DNA from: GCA-2711565 sp963664245
GTDB lineage: Bacteria; Bacteroidota; Bacteroidia; Bacteroidales; GCA-2711565
Length of the DNA stretch: 64,000 nucleotides
Reading direction: 5' to 3'
NCBI GenBank assembly: GCA_963664245.1
Contig: OY760934.1
Location: forward strand, 682,001-746,000
Below are positions 17,769-27,482 of this stretch, one piece after another. Within the stretch, counting starts at the first letter, position 1. Every line of letters begins with the position of its first letter. Under the pieces are notes generated by a model that saw only the letters and a program-made list of their open reading frames with translations, ran no database searches and was not told the DNA's origin. The translations under genes were made by a program, and so were the position numbers.

Positions 17769-17919
17769 AAACAATTATTTCTTCTTTTTGCACTTTAATA
17801 TCTTTCCCTCAGCATCCCCAAATCTGGGTTGAGGTTTAATTAACGGTTTAATTATTTCTTGCCTTGCCTATTGCCACCTATCTTTTTTCAGCTTAATATT
17901 GCACGATTTATTAAAGCGG

Positions 17920-18288
17920 ATGAAAGCAATCTACACAATCGGATTATTGGTGCTATCCAATACCTTTATGACCTTCGCATGGTACGGTCATTTAAAGTTT
18001 AAAGAAATGAAATGGTTTGAAAGCCTGCCATTGATAAGCATTATACTTATAAGTTGGGGCATTGCCCTGTTCGAATACTGTTTCCAGGTTCCGGCAAACC
18101 GTATAGGATTTAAGCAAAACGGCGGTCCATTTACCCTGGTCGAGCTGAAAGTTATTCAGGAAACGATCACACTGCTTGTTTTTGTCGTATTTTCCCTTGT
18201 ATTCTTTAAAACCGAAACCTTCAGGTTAAACCACCTGATTGGCTTTGTGTTTTTGGTGCTGGCAGTATATTTTATTTTCAAAAAATAG
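17920..18288 (+). CDS. DMT-type small membrane protein (DUF486)
   Basis: The 122-residue protein has four membrane segments and the DUF486 pattern: NTFMTFAWYGHLKF, a loop, then SWGIALFEYCFQVPANRIG, and FTLVELKVIQETITLLVF. The family is related to half-size drug/metabolite transporters that work as dimers. The substrate is unknown. The ATG at 17920 gives a normal hydrophobic N-terminus; the upstream in-frame TTG at 17899 adds only polar residues. It is followed by an RNase H gene after about 140 bases. Confidence 0.85.
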   Translation: MKAIYTIGLLVLSNTFMTFAWYGHLKFKEMKWFESLPLISIILISWGIALFEYCFQVPANRIGFKQNGGPFTLVELKVIQETITLLVFVVFSLVFFKTETFRLNHLIGFVFLVLAVYFIFKK

Positions 18289-18429
18289 GATGGAAATACA
18301 AAAGCGCAAGCATATACAATAAACACCTGCAAACAAATCAATACCGTGAAGGTAATTCACTACAGATTGCTCAGGCTGCCCCCTAACGCATAAATTCCGT
18401 ACTTTTACTAATAATTTCCAGGCAACTGA

Positions 18430-19209
18430 ATGAAAACAGAAAAGCTGACACTAACTATCGAATCTATCACTGGTTCAGAAATTGAATGTTGTGCAAGCAA
18501 TAAATCAGGTAACATTTGTTTCGGCTATGACCCAAGCCAAAAAGAACTCAAATTTACGGACAACAGTTCCCTGGCTAAGATAATCTTAAAATACCAGTTT
18601 CAGTTTGATAAAGTGATCCTATCGGCCCTAAGAGGAAAAATTAAACCCGGGCGCATCATTAGCTGTGTTTTTATTGAAGGATTTAACTTTTTAAACCAGA
18701 CGGACTATAATTGTTTTATCCGCCTGGACCGAAGAAACGGCAATTTAAAAATTTCAAGCAGCAAAGAAGAAACAAAAGAAATTTACAAAATATATACCGA
18801 CGGCTCGTTTGCCAAAAACACAATGACATCGGGCTACGGAGGAATCATCCAAAACATTGAGGGAACAAAAGAAGTGTTCAGCAAATCATTCGCTGATGGA
18901 GGAAGCAATTTAATGGAGCTAATGGCTGTACTGGACGGATTAAAGCAGCTGCAAGCGCACCACAAAATACAGGTAAACACCGATAGCCGTTTTGTAATTC
19001 GCGGAGCGGCACAATGGATGCATTTCTGGAAACATAACAATTGGCAAACAGCTTATGGCAGCAAGGTAAAATTTGTAAAACAGTGGCAGGAAATGGACAA
19101 ATTAAGCGAAGGAAAATTAATTGAATTTAAATGGTTAAAAGGTCATTCCGGCCATTTAGAACTCGATTTTTGCCACAAGCTTGCACGCAAGTCAGCAAAC
19201 ATCCTGTAA
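18430..19209 (+). CDS. Ribonuclease HI domain protein with an N-terminal extension
   Basis: Residues from about 118 on form an RNase HI domain, which cuts the RNA strand of RNA-DNA hybrids. The first three acidic residues are in IYTDGSF, LMELMAVLDGL and VNTDSRFVI, and the catalytic-loop His is in KGHSGH. The fourth acidic position (Asp134 in E. coli, in CDELA) is His here (CHKLA, codon 19174-19176). E. coli enzymes with a changed Asp134 are reported to keep activity, so the enzyme may still work. The first 117 residues (signal-free, alpha/beta pattern) are not recognised and are not the usual hybrid-binding domain. It is unlike a plain housekeeping rnhA. Confidence 0.85.
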   Translation: MKTEKLTLTIESITGSEIECCASNKSGNICFGYDPSQKELKFTDNSSLAKIILKYQFQFDKVILSALRGKIKPGRIISCVFIEGFNFLNQTDYNCFIRLDRRNGNLKISSSKEETKEIYKIYTDGSFAKNTMTSGYGGIIQNIEGTKEVFSKSFADGGSNLMELMAVLDGLKQLQAHHKIQVNTDSRFVIRGAAQWMHFWKHNNWQTAYGSKVKFVKQWQEMDKLSEGKLIEFKWLKGHSGHLELDFCHKLARKSANIL

Positions 19210-19316
19210 TTAGCACTAATTTACAAAGCCTTACAAAATCACTCTTCGATAAATTCCGTTTCTACTTTACAAAAGGCTCAATTATTTCTATTATTGCAAA
19301 ACATTAAAATCATAGA

Positions 19317-19742
19317 ATGAAAAAATTACTTTTCCTTACATTTTGCATTTCGGTGTTCCTGCTCTCTTGCAAACCGGAGAAAAAAGCAACAAGCCAAGCA
19401 GTTAAACTCCTCGAAACAAATAAAAGCTGGGATGGAAACACCTTGCCTGATTACCCTGTGGGTTCTCCGCAAATCACGGCATTAAAAGTAATTATCCCGC
19501 CTAAAGAGGTTTTAAAAATACACAAGCACCCTCTTATTAACATGGGGGTTATGCTTAAAGGCGAGCTCACGGTTATTACCGAAAATAACGACACGCTGAA
19601 TCTTAAAGCCGGCGACCCGATCATTGAGGTTGTAAACACCTGGCATTACGGAAAAAATGAGAGTAACGAAATTGCCGAAATAATTGTTTTTTACGTTGGA
19701 ACCAAAGGTGAAGCATTAAGTATTGTTAAAGAAGAAGATTAG
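19317..19742 (+). CDS. Cupin-domain lipoprotein
   Basis: The 141-residue protein has a lipoprotein signal (MKKLLFLTFCISVFLLSC) and one cupin barrel. The two cupin motifs are visible: KIHKHPLINMGVMLKGELTV (metal His pair and Glu) and AGDPIIEVVNTWHYGKN (last His). Cupins of this size bind a metal and a small ligand or act as dioxygenases or isomerases; the ligand cannot be read. It would sit in the periplasm. It is a single-gene unit converging with the two-component genes. Confidence 0.82.
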   Translation: MKKLLFLTFCISVFLLSCKPEKKATSQAVKLLETNKSWDGNTLPDYPVGSPQITALKVIIPPKEVLKIHKHPLINMGVMLKGELTVITENNDTLNLKAGDPIIEVVNTWHYGKNESNEIAEIIVFYVGTKGEALSIVKEED

Positions 19743-19765
19743 TTTTTTTATCATAATAATTAAGC

Positions 19766-19876
19766 CCCCGCCAATGGCGGGGACTCGCGTTACCCAAATT
19801 ATGAATGCATCTCTTTCTATGCATTCATTTAACCTAAACCTAGCTGCTATGAGGATTCCTGCTTATAAAACAGGAA
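19766..19876. repeat. Three hairpins between convergent genes (bidirectional termination region)
   Basis: Between the cupin and the LytTR regulator lie three perfect inverted repeats: CCCCGCC-AAT-GGCGGGG (19766-19782), ATGAATGCAT-8 nt-ATGCATTCAT (19801-19828) and TTCCTG-9 nt-CAGGAA (19856-19876). None is followed by a long T run on the + strand. They may stop transcription from both sides, or the first two may be dispersed repeats. Confidence 0.5.
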
Positions 19877-19908
19877 ACTTATAGCCATAAACAAAATTTA
19901 TGATCGTA

Positions 19909-20673
19909 CTAACTATCCAGCCACTGTTTAAAAGCTGCTGCTTTTAAACGGCTTATTTTTACCGTCCTATCAAACGGGGCTTCCAGCTTAACAATCAGCT
20001 TTCCGCCAAAATGATTCTCAAAAGAATGTACCGACTCACTGTTGATTATTTCACTTCGGTTCGCCCTGAAAAATTGATCTGGATCTAATTGTTCTTCCAG
20101 TTTTTCCAGGGTTAAATCCAAGATGTGTTCTTTTTTTTCAAAATCAACGGCAAAAGTCACACGGCTTTCGGTATAGAAATAAGCAATATCTTTTACATCA
20201 ATTTTAGAGTAAGACATGGCTCCGGCCACTAAAAAACGTTTGCGGTATTTTTTCTCTCCTTTAAGAACCTCCAACAAAACACTATAATCCGGTTTTTCGT
20301 CTTGCTTTTCAAGCAGTTTATGCAATTGTTCAAATTTAAGGATGGCTTTCTCTAGTTTTTCCTCCTTAATAGGTTTCAACAAATAATCAACACTATTCAC
20401 ATCAAAAGCCTGAATGGCATACTCATCATAAGCGGTTGTAAAAATAACCATGCTTTCTATCTCTGTTTTTTCAAAAATTGAAAAACAGTTTCCATCCGTC
20501 AGTTGAATATCCATAAAAATCAAATCCGGGGCTTCATTCTTGTTTAACCACTCTACGGTTTCGGCAACTCCTTCAAAGTGCCCGACAAATTGCCAATCCG
20601 GACGGATTTCCTCGATCATTCCATGCAAAAGCCGGTAATTGTGAATCTCATCTTCTACGATTATTATTCTCAT
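19909..20673 (-). CDS. LytTR-family response regulator
   Basis: The 254-residue protein has a receiver domain (1 to about 120) with the acidic pocket VEDE, the phospho-acceptor Asp in LIFMDIQL and the conserved Lys in YLLKPI. A LytTR DNA-binding domain follows (about 150-254; FRANRSEIINSESV and LKAAAFKQWL). It is the last gene of the efflux operon and pairs with the sensor kinase 11 bases upstream. By family habit it would bind promoters of membrane or envelope genes; its own operon is the obvious candidate, but this is not shown. Confidence 0.92.
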   Translation of the reverse strand: MRIIIVEDEIHNYRLLHGMIEEIRPDWQFVGHFEGVAETVEWLNKNEAPDLIFMDIQLTDGNCFSIFEKTEIESMVIFTTAYDEYAIQAFDVNSVDYLLKPIKEEKLEKAILKFEQLHKLLEKQDEKPDYSVLLEVLKGEKKYRKRFLVAGAMSYSKIDVKDIAYFYTESRVTFAVDFEKKEHILDLTLEKLEEQLDPDQFFRANRSEIINSESVHSFENHFGGKLIVKLEAPFDRTVKISRLKAAAFKQWLDS

Positions 20674-20684
20674 GACCTTATATT

Positions 20685-21758
20685 TTATAACAGAGGAATT
20701 TTAACAATAAAATCCTCTACTGTTTCGTTAATTTCAATTTTTCTAGCGGTAATCATCCGGTAACGCTTATTCAGGTTGTTTAGCCCGGTATGCGTTGAGT
20801 ACGATGCTTCTTTTAATTGCAAACTATTACTAACGCTCAAAGTATTATTTTCTGTTTTAATACTTATTTTTAGAGGCATGTCTTTGCTCGCTATATTATG
20901 CTTGATTGCATTTTCGACCAATAATTGCAACGTAAGCGGGGCTATTTTCTTCGACATGGCAACTTTTTCAATATCAAATTTTACGATCAAACCTTTTCCC
21001 AGACGTTCTTTATGCAAGGCAATATATGATTCAATAAAGGTCTGTTCTTTTTTAAGTTCTACTAACACTGAATCTTTGCTTTTCAACACATAACGGTAAA
21101 CATCGGTAAAATTCTCGGTAAAATTAACTGCCGCATCTTTATCATAAATAATCAAAGATTTCAGCACACTCAAATTATTAAACAAAAAATGCGGGTTTAA
21201 CTGATCCTGAAGGGCATTATAATCCTGTTTTAGCTTATCTTTTTTCATTTCATCAATGTGTTGCTGGCTGTACACCCATTCTTCCATCATCCTCAGCAAC
21301 AATAAAACACTTGACAAAAAGAAAACAAACACCATCCCTATCGCATTTCCAATGTAATAAGGTATTCGTGTAATTTCATCAAACTCCTTATGAGGATTTA
21401 TATAAATAAATAAATTAAATACAGCAAAAATCAAAAGCACACTAAAAATCATCTGGACAATAAATCGTGGTTTTAATTTCTCAGGAATTGGAAGAAAACG
21501 CTGCAATAAATTATCAAGCAATATTATTGATTCACTTAGCAGGTTGAAGGCCAAAATAACGGCTATGTATTCATAAAGAGGAACCGGTTTATCGTCGGCC
21601 AAAATAGGATCATCACCAATGGCATAAACAATAAATTCCAACACCAAAACCCCGACAATGCTCACTAAAACAAACCGGAGCATAATATACCAAAAACCGT
21701 ATTTGGGCAATTTGCTTACAAACTTCAATTGACATTTTATTTTTTCGAGTTCTTCCAC
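20685..21758 (-). CDS. LytS/YehU-type sensor histidine kinase
   Basis: The 357-residue protein has four membrane segments in the first 165 residues, a short coiled region (HIDEMKKDKLKQDYNALQ), then the His_kinase domain with the phospho-acceptor His in LNPHFLFNNLSVLKSL and a HATPase N box in LLVENAIKHNI. No periplasmic sensor domain is seen, so the signal is probably read in the membrane. The start codon is GTG at 21758. It lies between tolC and the LytTR regulator gene, so pump and sensor are made together. Confidence 0.9.
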   Translation of the reverse strand: MEELEKIKCQLKFVSKLPKYGFWYIMLRFVLVSIVGVLVLEFIVYAIGDDPILADDKPVPLYEYIAVILAFNLLSESIILLDNLLQRFLPIPEKLKPRFIVQMIFSVLLIFAVFNLFIYINPHKEFDEITRIPYYIGNAIGMVFVFFLSSVLLLLRMMEEWVYSQQHIDEMKKDKLKQDYNALQDQLNPHFLFNNLSVLKSLIIYDKDAAVNFTENFTDVYRYVLKSKDSVLVELKKEQTFIESYIALHKERLGKGLIVKFDIEKVAMSKKIAPLTLQLLVENAIKHNIASKDMPLKISIKTENNTLSVSNSLQLKEASYSTHTGLNNLNKRYRMITARKIEINETVEDFIVKIPLL

Positions 21759-21791
21759 TTTTTTTAATTTATCCGTTTTTACGCGATAACA

Positions 21792-23177
21792 TTAATTCAC
21801 TTCAGGGTTTAAATTACCAGTTACCCGCAACCAGGATGTCTTTAACACCTCATATTGAGACAGGTTTTTAATCAGCTGTACCTGTGCCTCCTGCCAATTG
21901 GTTTGTGCTTCAAGTAAGTCGGCAGTAGTATTTAAACCTACCTCAAAACTACTTCTTGTTTCCGACAAACTTTCTTCGGCTTCCAAAATATTCTTCTTTG
22001 ATATTAAAATAGTCTGATATAGCTCTTCAATCTGATTTCTTAACTGTTCTACCTCTAAATTAATCAATTCGTTGGTATTGCTTAATTCAGCCATATTTTG
22101 TTTAATCTTCAATTTGGCAGCATTTTGCTTGTGGCGGCTTTGTCCCCAGCTAAAAATCGGGATAGAGATTTGACCGGCAAAGTTGCTTTGAAAATCAATA
22201 TCTTCAGCCAAGTCTTTTACATAAAATGCCGTGTAAGACGCACTTACCCCAACCTGTGGCAAATAATCTGCCAATGCTATTTTCTTGTCCAATTCCGAAA
22301 GTTTAACCTGGTTTTCAAGTATTTTTATTTCATCGCGTTGATTCAATGCTAAGGAAACACCGTTCACCGTGCTTATTAATTCAACATTTTCACTCAAAGT
22401 ATCGGCAACAGAAATATCGTCGTTGAGCGAACGCCCGATGGTTTGGTTCAGGTACATCTTAGCCACTTTCAAAACATTCTTTACACGAACCAAACTTAAT
22501 TCAGCTTCATTTTTTTGCACACTTACTTTTAATTTTTCGCTGGCCGGGATCAAGCCCACATTATACATATCGGTTAACTGGTCTTCCAGTTCGGTCAACA
22601 TGGCAATGTATTTTTGAGCCAGTTTCAGGTTTGCATCAATAAAAACCAGTTGCCAATACGCCTGATCTGTTTTTTCAATTATTTCAGAATACTTAAGCTT
22701 ATAACTTGAATTATAAATTTCAGCCCCTAAATCGGCTTGTTTATTCGAATTTCTAATTTTCCCTCCCACATATACCGGCTGGGTAAGGTTAAAGCCACCG
22801 TAAGCCAGCATCAGGCCATCCATTTCAATGCCCATGCCCGGCATCCAAACATCGCTATCGCCGGTGAATTCGCCATTTATGGCAGCCTCAACACTTGCAG
22901 CTGTTGGCAAAAATCCGCCCGGAATTGAGAATCCCTTCATCCCTGGAATGTACATCACATTTGCCGAAGCACTCAAACTTGGCAGATAAGCCGTACGTGC
23001 CGCTTTCTGGTTGAACACAGCCTCTTGTTTCTGATAATCTGCTTTTTTTAATTCTTTATTGTAATCAAGAGCCATCTCACGGCATTCTTTCAAGCTCAGG
23101 GTATTTTGGGCTCCCGCAGAAAGCCAAACACCTAAAAGTATCGCAATTATATATATTTTACTTTTCATTGTTTTCAT
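21792..23177 (-). CDS. TolC-family outer-membrane efflux protein
   Basis: The 461-residue protein has a signal peptide (SKIYIIAILLGVWLSAGAQ) and two TolC/OEP repeats of long amphipathic helices; ASANVMY and GVSASYTAFYV are barrel strands. Motifs such as ALNQRDEIKILENQV and TTADLLEAQTNWQEAQ are typical. As a trimer it forms the outer-membrane channel of the pump encoded just upstream. Its ATG lies inside the last codons of the RND gene, with a 20-base overlap, which implies coupled translation. Confidence 0.93.
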   Translation of the reverse strand: MKTMKSKIYIIAILLGVWLSAGAQNTLSLKECREMALDYNKELKKADYQKQEAVFNQKAARTAYLPSLSASANVMYIPGMKGFSIPGGFLPTAASVEAAINGEFTGDSDVWMPGMGIEMDGLMLAYGGFNLTQPVYVGGKIRNSNKQADLGAEIYNSSYKLKYSEIIEKTDQAYWQLVFIDANLKLAQKYIAMLTELEDQLTDMYNVGLIPASEKLKVSVQKNEAELSLVRVKNVLKVAKMYLNQTIGRSLNDDISVADTLSENVELISTVNGVSLALNQRDEIKILENQVKLSELDKKIALADYLPQVGVSASYTAFYVKDLAEDIDFQSNFAGQISIPIFSWGQSRHKQNAAKLKIKQNMAELSNTNELINLEVEQLRNQIEELYQTILISKKNILEAEESLSETRSSFEVGLNTTADLLEAQTNWQEAQVQLIKNLSQYEVLKTSWLRVTGNLNPEVN

Positions 23178-26100
23178 TATAAGCTAGTTGTTTACGGTTC
23201 TTTTTAGAAAATGCAGAAGTATCAACTTTGAAAATAACTGCATACATTACCGGTACTACCAATAAAGTAATCACAGTACCTATTAATAAACCAAAGATGA
23301 TGGTAATTGCCAATGATTTGAACATTACATCTAATAAGAGCGGGGTCATCCCCAGAATAGTTGTTGCTGAAGCCATAAATACCGGACGCATACGCGAAAT
23401 AGCTGCATTTACAATAGCATTTAAACTATCGATACCCTCTTTAATATTTTGATTGATTTCGTCCAATAAAACAATTGAATTCTTAATCATCATCCCTATC
23501 AATCCCAGGGCACCAATAATTCCCAAAAATGTAAATGTTTCGCCCATTGAAAGGAAGCCAAACACAATCCCTACAAAAGCATAGGGAAAAATGGCAAAAA
23601 TAATAACAGCTTGTTTAAGGTTATTAAATAAGGCAATAACGATAAACAACATCAGGACTAATGCCAATGGCAAGTTAGCAAACAAATAACCTTGTGCATC
23701 ATTGCTACCTTCACTCATTCCTTTCCACTCTAAAGAGTAGCCCATCGGCAATTCAATTGCATCAATCTTGGATTTTATGGCTTTTTCAACTTCAGAAGTC
23801 AGCACTCCAGGAGCCGGATCACATTGTGCAAGTATTGCCCGTTGCCCGTCATACCTAAAAACTTCACTGTCTTCCCACTTTATTTCAACGTCATCGGTTA
23901 GTTGTGCCAGGGGAACACTGTTTTTGCTGTACATTCCCCATACAGGGATGCTCGGCAATTTTTCCACATTGTCAACAATTGAATTTTTCAACCGCAATTT
24001 AATGGGTAAAGAAGTATTACCTTCCTGCATCACACCAACAATCATCCCTTCCGAAGCAATAACCATAGCATTTGAAACATCCGACCTGCTAATGCCCAAT
24101 TTTCGGGCTTTTTCAACAGAATATTCGGGAACCAATACCTTTACCTTATTTCTCCAGTTATCGGTTACATTTATGGCGGTTGGTTCGTCAATCATAATAG
24201 CTTTTGCCTGGTTCGCCAAATCATGCAGTACATCCGGATCGGGGCCTGAAAACTGGGCCTCAATTTCATAATCGGTAAAAACAGGGCCATAAACACGTTT
24301 GCGTGTTTCAGCCTGCGGATAATGTTCTTTGATGTATTTAACAATCTGTTCGCCAACAACAAGTGTTGTTTCATAGTCTTCAACATCTATAATAAGCTCA
24401 CCATAATTAGAACCTCCGGTTGAAACCGGGCGGAGTAAAGTATAACGAGCCGGCGTACTTCCAATCGACTGGGTTACCCCTTGTATATCATCCCATTTTA
24501 CAATCTCACTGGTAATTTCATTCAAATCTTTCTCTACATTTGTTAATTCTGAACCTTTAGGCAGTTTATACTCAATGACAAATTGGTTGTAATCAAGTGC
24601 AGGCATAAACTCAAAACGGACAAATTTAAATGAGGCCAGAGAAGCAACCAAAATTACCAAACTGGTAACAATAAATAATATTTTATGAGATAGCGACCAT
24701 TGAATCAAATCCCTGAATTTATGATAGAAGGTATTATCAAACGGGTCTTTATTAGCCGACTTTTTACTGCCCGGTTTTCTTTTTTTATAGAAAAGCGATG
24801 CCATATAAGGCGTTTGAATCATAGCAAACACCCAACTCAACAATAATGAAATAGCCAGCACCCTGTATAGTGATCCTAAATATTCGCCCATCGCCCCCGG
24901 AGATAATCCCAAAGGCAAAAAGGCCAGAATAGCGATAACCGTTGCCCCGAGAAGCGGCAATGCTGTTTTTCGGACAATGGATGTAAATGCCCGTTCGCGT
25001 TTAACCCCTCGTTTCAGGTCAATGATAATACCATCGGCAATTACAATGGCGTTATCAACCAGCATCCCCATACTTACAATAATAGCAGCTAAAGATACAC
25101 GTTGCAACTCCATCCCCAACCCATTCATAAAAATAAATGTTGCCAGAATGGTAAACAAAAGTCCGCTGGCAATTAACAAGCCCGAACGTATCCCCATCGC
25201 AAAAAGCAAGACAACAATTACAATAACAACCGATTCGAGCAGGTTAATAATAAACCCGCGGATAGAATATGCAACCCTTTCCGGCTGAGAAAACACACTG
25301 TGAACTTCGATCCCTGCCGGCAAAAGAGGTTTTAACTCGGCCAGTTTTTCATCAAATTTCTCACCAACCGTAATGACGTTCACCCCACTTTCCATCGAAA
25401 GGGCCAAACTAATGGCACGCTCGCCATCATAGGTTAAGCCCGTAGATTTAGGTTCGTAAAACGAACGCTTGATCTCAACAATATCGCCAAGCCGGAAACT
25501 TCCACCATCAGGCACCTGGATAATCGTATTTGCAATATCTTCTATGCTTGAAAATTTTTGACCAATACGTAAATCAATACGGTCGATCCCTGATTTCACG
25601 CTTCCAGGATCAATAACTTGTCCTTCGTCGTTAAGGGTTTGAACAATGATAAAAGGATTGATGTTCAGTTCAGCAAATTTCTCAGTCGAAAAAACAAGCT
25701 CAATCAGTTCGGTTTGGTCACCAAACATCTCAACTCTTTTTACCCCCTCAACCTCAAGGAATTCGCGCCTTAACAAATCAACATAATTATAAAATTCTTT
25801 GTATTTATAACCTTCCCCCGTAACCGTAACAAAAATCCCGTAAACATCTCCAAAATCGTCATTAACAATAGGATCGCTTGCACCACTGGGCAAAGAAGAT
25901 TTTACATCATTTATTTTCCGCCTGAGGTGATCCCATATCTGGGGCAATCTTTTACTTGCAATTACAGGTTCAATTTCAACAGTAATTTGCGAATAACCAT
26001 TAAACGAACTTGATTTTATCGATTCAATATTCTCAAGTTTTTGAATGGCTTTTTCCAAAACATCCGTTACTTCAAGCTCAACCTCATAAGCAGTAGCCCC

Positions 26101-26250
26101 GGGGTAGGGAGTTACAATAACGGCCTGCCGCACCTGTATCTCCGCATCCTCAAGCTTTCCAATACCGAGGTATGCCATAATACCGCCAAATATCACCCCA
26201 AACAAAATGACATTCAGCAATACTTTCTTCGATAGTATTTTTTCAATCAT
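23158..26250 (-). CDS. RND-family efflux transporter (AcrB/HAE1-like)
   Basis: The 1030-residue protein has the RND layout: twelve membrane segments in two halves and two large periplasmic loops. GMLVDNAIVIADG in the fourth membrane segment contains the Asp used for proton relay, and the matching region of the second half is LIGMMIKNSIVLLDEI. It drives proton-coupled export of drugs, lipids or other compounds with the adaptor and TolC partners. The start codon overlaps the adaptor stop by one base (TAATG). The substrate cannot be deduced. Confidence 0.95.
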   Translation of the reverse strand: MIEKILSKKVLLNVILFGVIFGGIMAYLGIGKLEDAEIQVRQAVIVTPYPGATAYEVELEVTDVLEKAIQKLENIESIKSSSFNGYSQITVEIEPVIASKRLPQIWDHLRRKINDVKSSLPSGASDPIVNDDFGDVYGIFVTVTGEGYKYKEFYNYVDLLRREFLEVEGVKRVEMFGDQTELIELVFSTEKFAELNINPFIIVQTLNDEGQVIDPGSVKSGIDRIDLRIGQKFSSIEDIANTIIQVPDGGSFRLGDIVEIKRSFYEPKSTGLTYDGERAISLALSMESGVNVITVGEKFDEKLAELKPLLPAGIEVHSVFSQPERVAYSIRGFIINLLESVVIVIVVLLFAMGIRSGLLIASGLLFTILATFIFMNGLGMELQRVSLAAIIVSMGMLVDNAIVIADGIIIDLKRGVKRERAFTSIVRKTALPLLGATVIAILAFLPLGLSPGAMGEYLGSLYRVLAISLLLSWVFAMIQTPYMASLFYKKRKPGSKKSANKDPFDNTFYHKFRDLIQWSLSHKILFIVTSLVILVASLASFKFVRFEFMPALDYNQFVIEYKLPKGSELTNVEKDLNEITSEIVKWDDIQGVTQSIGSTPARYTLLRPVSTGGSNYGELIIDVEDYETTLVVGEQIVKYIKEHYPQAETRKRVYGPVFTDYEIEAQFSGPDPDVLHDLANQAKAIMIDEPTAINVTDNWRNKVKVLVPEYSVEKARKLGISRSDVSNAMVIASEGMIVGVMQEGNTSLPIKLRLKNSIVDNVEKLPSIPVWGMYSKNSVPLAQLTDDVEIKWEDSEVFRYDGQRAILAQCDPAPGVLTSEVEKAIKSKIDAIELPMGYSLEWKGMSEGSNDAQGYLFANLPLALVLMLFIVIALFNNLKQAVIIFAIFPYAFVGIVFGFLSMGETFTFLGIIGALGLIGMMIKNSIVLLDEINQNIKEGIDSLNAIVNAAISRMRPVFMASATTILGMTPLLLDVMFKSLAITIIFGLLIGTVITLLVVPVMYAVIFKVDTSAFSKKNRKQLAYNENNEK

Positions 26251-27323
26251 TATAAAAGTCCTCCCACGTTACTTTTACTTGGTTCTGGGATTGGTTGAAC
26301 ATGTTGGCCTTCCTGTAAAAAGGTTGCACCGGCAGTTACAATTCTATCACTTTGGCTCAGCCCCGATAAAATCTCAACTTTACCATTGCTTTTTAATTTT
26401 GAAACCATAACCTGTTGTGCATTTATTTTTCCGGTTTTAGCATTATAAATCCATACAAAATCTTTTCCTTTTTTATTAAATACAGCCGAAGACGGGATCG
26501 TAATCCCTTGTGTTTCATCCGGGCAATAAATGGTAATTTCGGCAGTCATGCCAGGATAAACATTGCCGATTTCGGCATTATTCATTTTAAATTTCACCTC
26601 ATACAAGCCATCACCTTGCGTTTTTTCGCCAATACTTAATAAGCTAACCTCCTGTTGCGAAACGCCAGCATTTTTCACATCTACAAAATATTGTTTGCAG
26701 TATTTTACTTTAAGCAGTTGATTTTCGGGAACTGATACTACAACTTCGATTTGCGATAAATCAAGAATAGAAACGATAGGCATTCCGGCTCCAACGGTTT
26801 GATGGGTTTCAACCAATTTTTCATGAATATAACCTGAAATAGGAGCCCTTAGCTCGGTATCTTTTAATTGATTTAAGGCATTGTCGTAAGCTGATTTAGC
26901 CATCAAATAACCCGACTCAATTTTTTCGTAAGTATTGGCCGGTATTTTATTTTTTTCAAACAACTCTTTATAACGCTTGTACTCCCCGCTCAACTGCTCA
27001 TATTGAGCTTTAGTGGTTTGAACCTGGATTTCATAATCGCGTTTGTCAATAACAGCAATCAACTGACCTTTTCTTACAAAATCACCACTGTTTACATTAA
27101 CTTTCACAAGTGGTCCACCAACACGGAACGAAACGCTTATCAAACTTTTTTCCTTTACACTTCCGTTAAAGACAAGCTTTTCCTGTTGCTGTTGATCGAC
27201 TACATTCTCCACTTTTACAAAACGGGGCTGCTCTGTTTTTGCCTCCTCATTTTTACTCCCACAAGCCGCTAAGAAAATAACACTTAGCACTAAAATTGTA
27301 TAAATTTGTTTTCCGGGTTTCAT
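26250..27323 (-). CDS. RND efflux periplasmic adaptor (membrane fusion protein)
   Basis: From the ATG at 27323 this 357-residue lipoprotein starts MKPGKQIYTILVLSVIFLAAC. The longer frame from 27380 would bury this signal behind 19 residues. It has the adaptor layout: a lipoyl half-motif (VNSGDFVRKGQLIAVIDKRD), a helical hairpin, the second lipoyl half (LRAPISGYIHEKLV), and beta-barrel and membrane-proximal domains. It links the RND pump to TolC. First gene of a five-gene operon (adaptor, pump, TolC, kinase, regulator). Confidence 0.93.
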   Translation of the reverse strand: MKPGKQIYTILVLSVIFLAACGSKNEEAKTEQPRFVKVENVVDQQQQEKLVFNGSVKEKSLISVSFRVGGPLVKVNVNSGDFVRKGQLIAVIDKRDYEIQVQTTKAQYEQLSGEYKRYKELFEKNKIPANTYEKIESGYLMAKSAYDNALNQLKDTELRAPISGYIHEKLVETHQTVGAGMPIVSILDLSQIEVVVSVPENQLLKVKYCKQYFVDVKNAGVSQQEVSLLSIGEKTQGDGLYEVKFKMNNAEIGNVYPGMTAEITIYCPDETQGITIPSSAVFNKKGKDFVWIYNAKTGKINAQQVMVSKLKSNGKVEILSGLSQSDRIVTAGATFLQEGQHVQPIPEPSKSNVGGLL

Positions 27324-27456
27324 TGAATAAAAATTTAAGTTTAAATTACGCTGCGAAATTATGAATAGGTTTTCAGCCATTTATTAATAAAGGCACGAAA
27401 TGATAAAATTACCGACTGAGATGTATTTTTTAAAGAATTATTTAACGCCGATTACT

Positions 27457-27464
27457 TAAATTTG
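27457..27464 (+). promoter_or_regulatory. Promoter -7 box that forces a non-ATG start in the next gene
   Basis: TAAATTTG matches TAnnTTTG. The start site would be near 27471, downstream of the first possible TTG (27462), leaving TTG 27483 as the best start. Confidence 0.5.
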
Positions 27465-27482
27465 TTTCAAAAAACCAATCCA

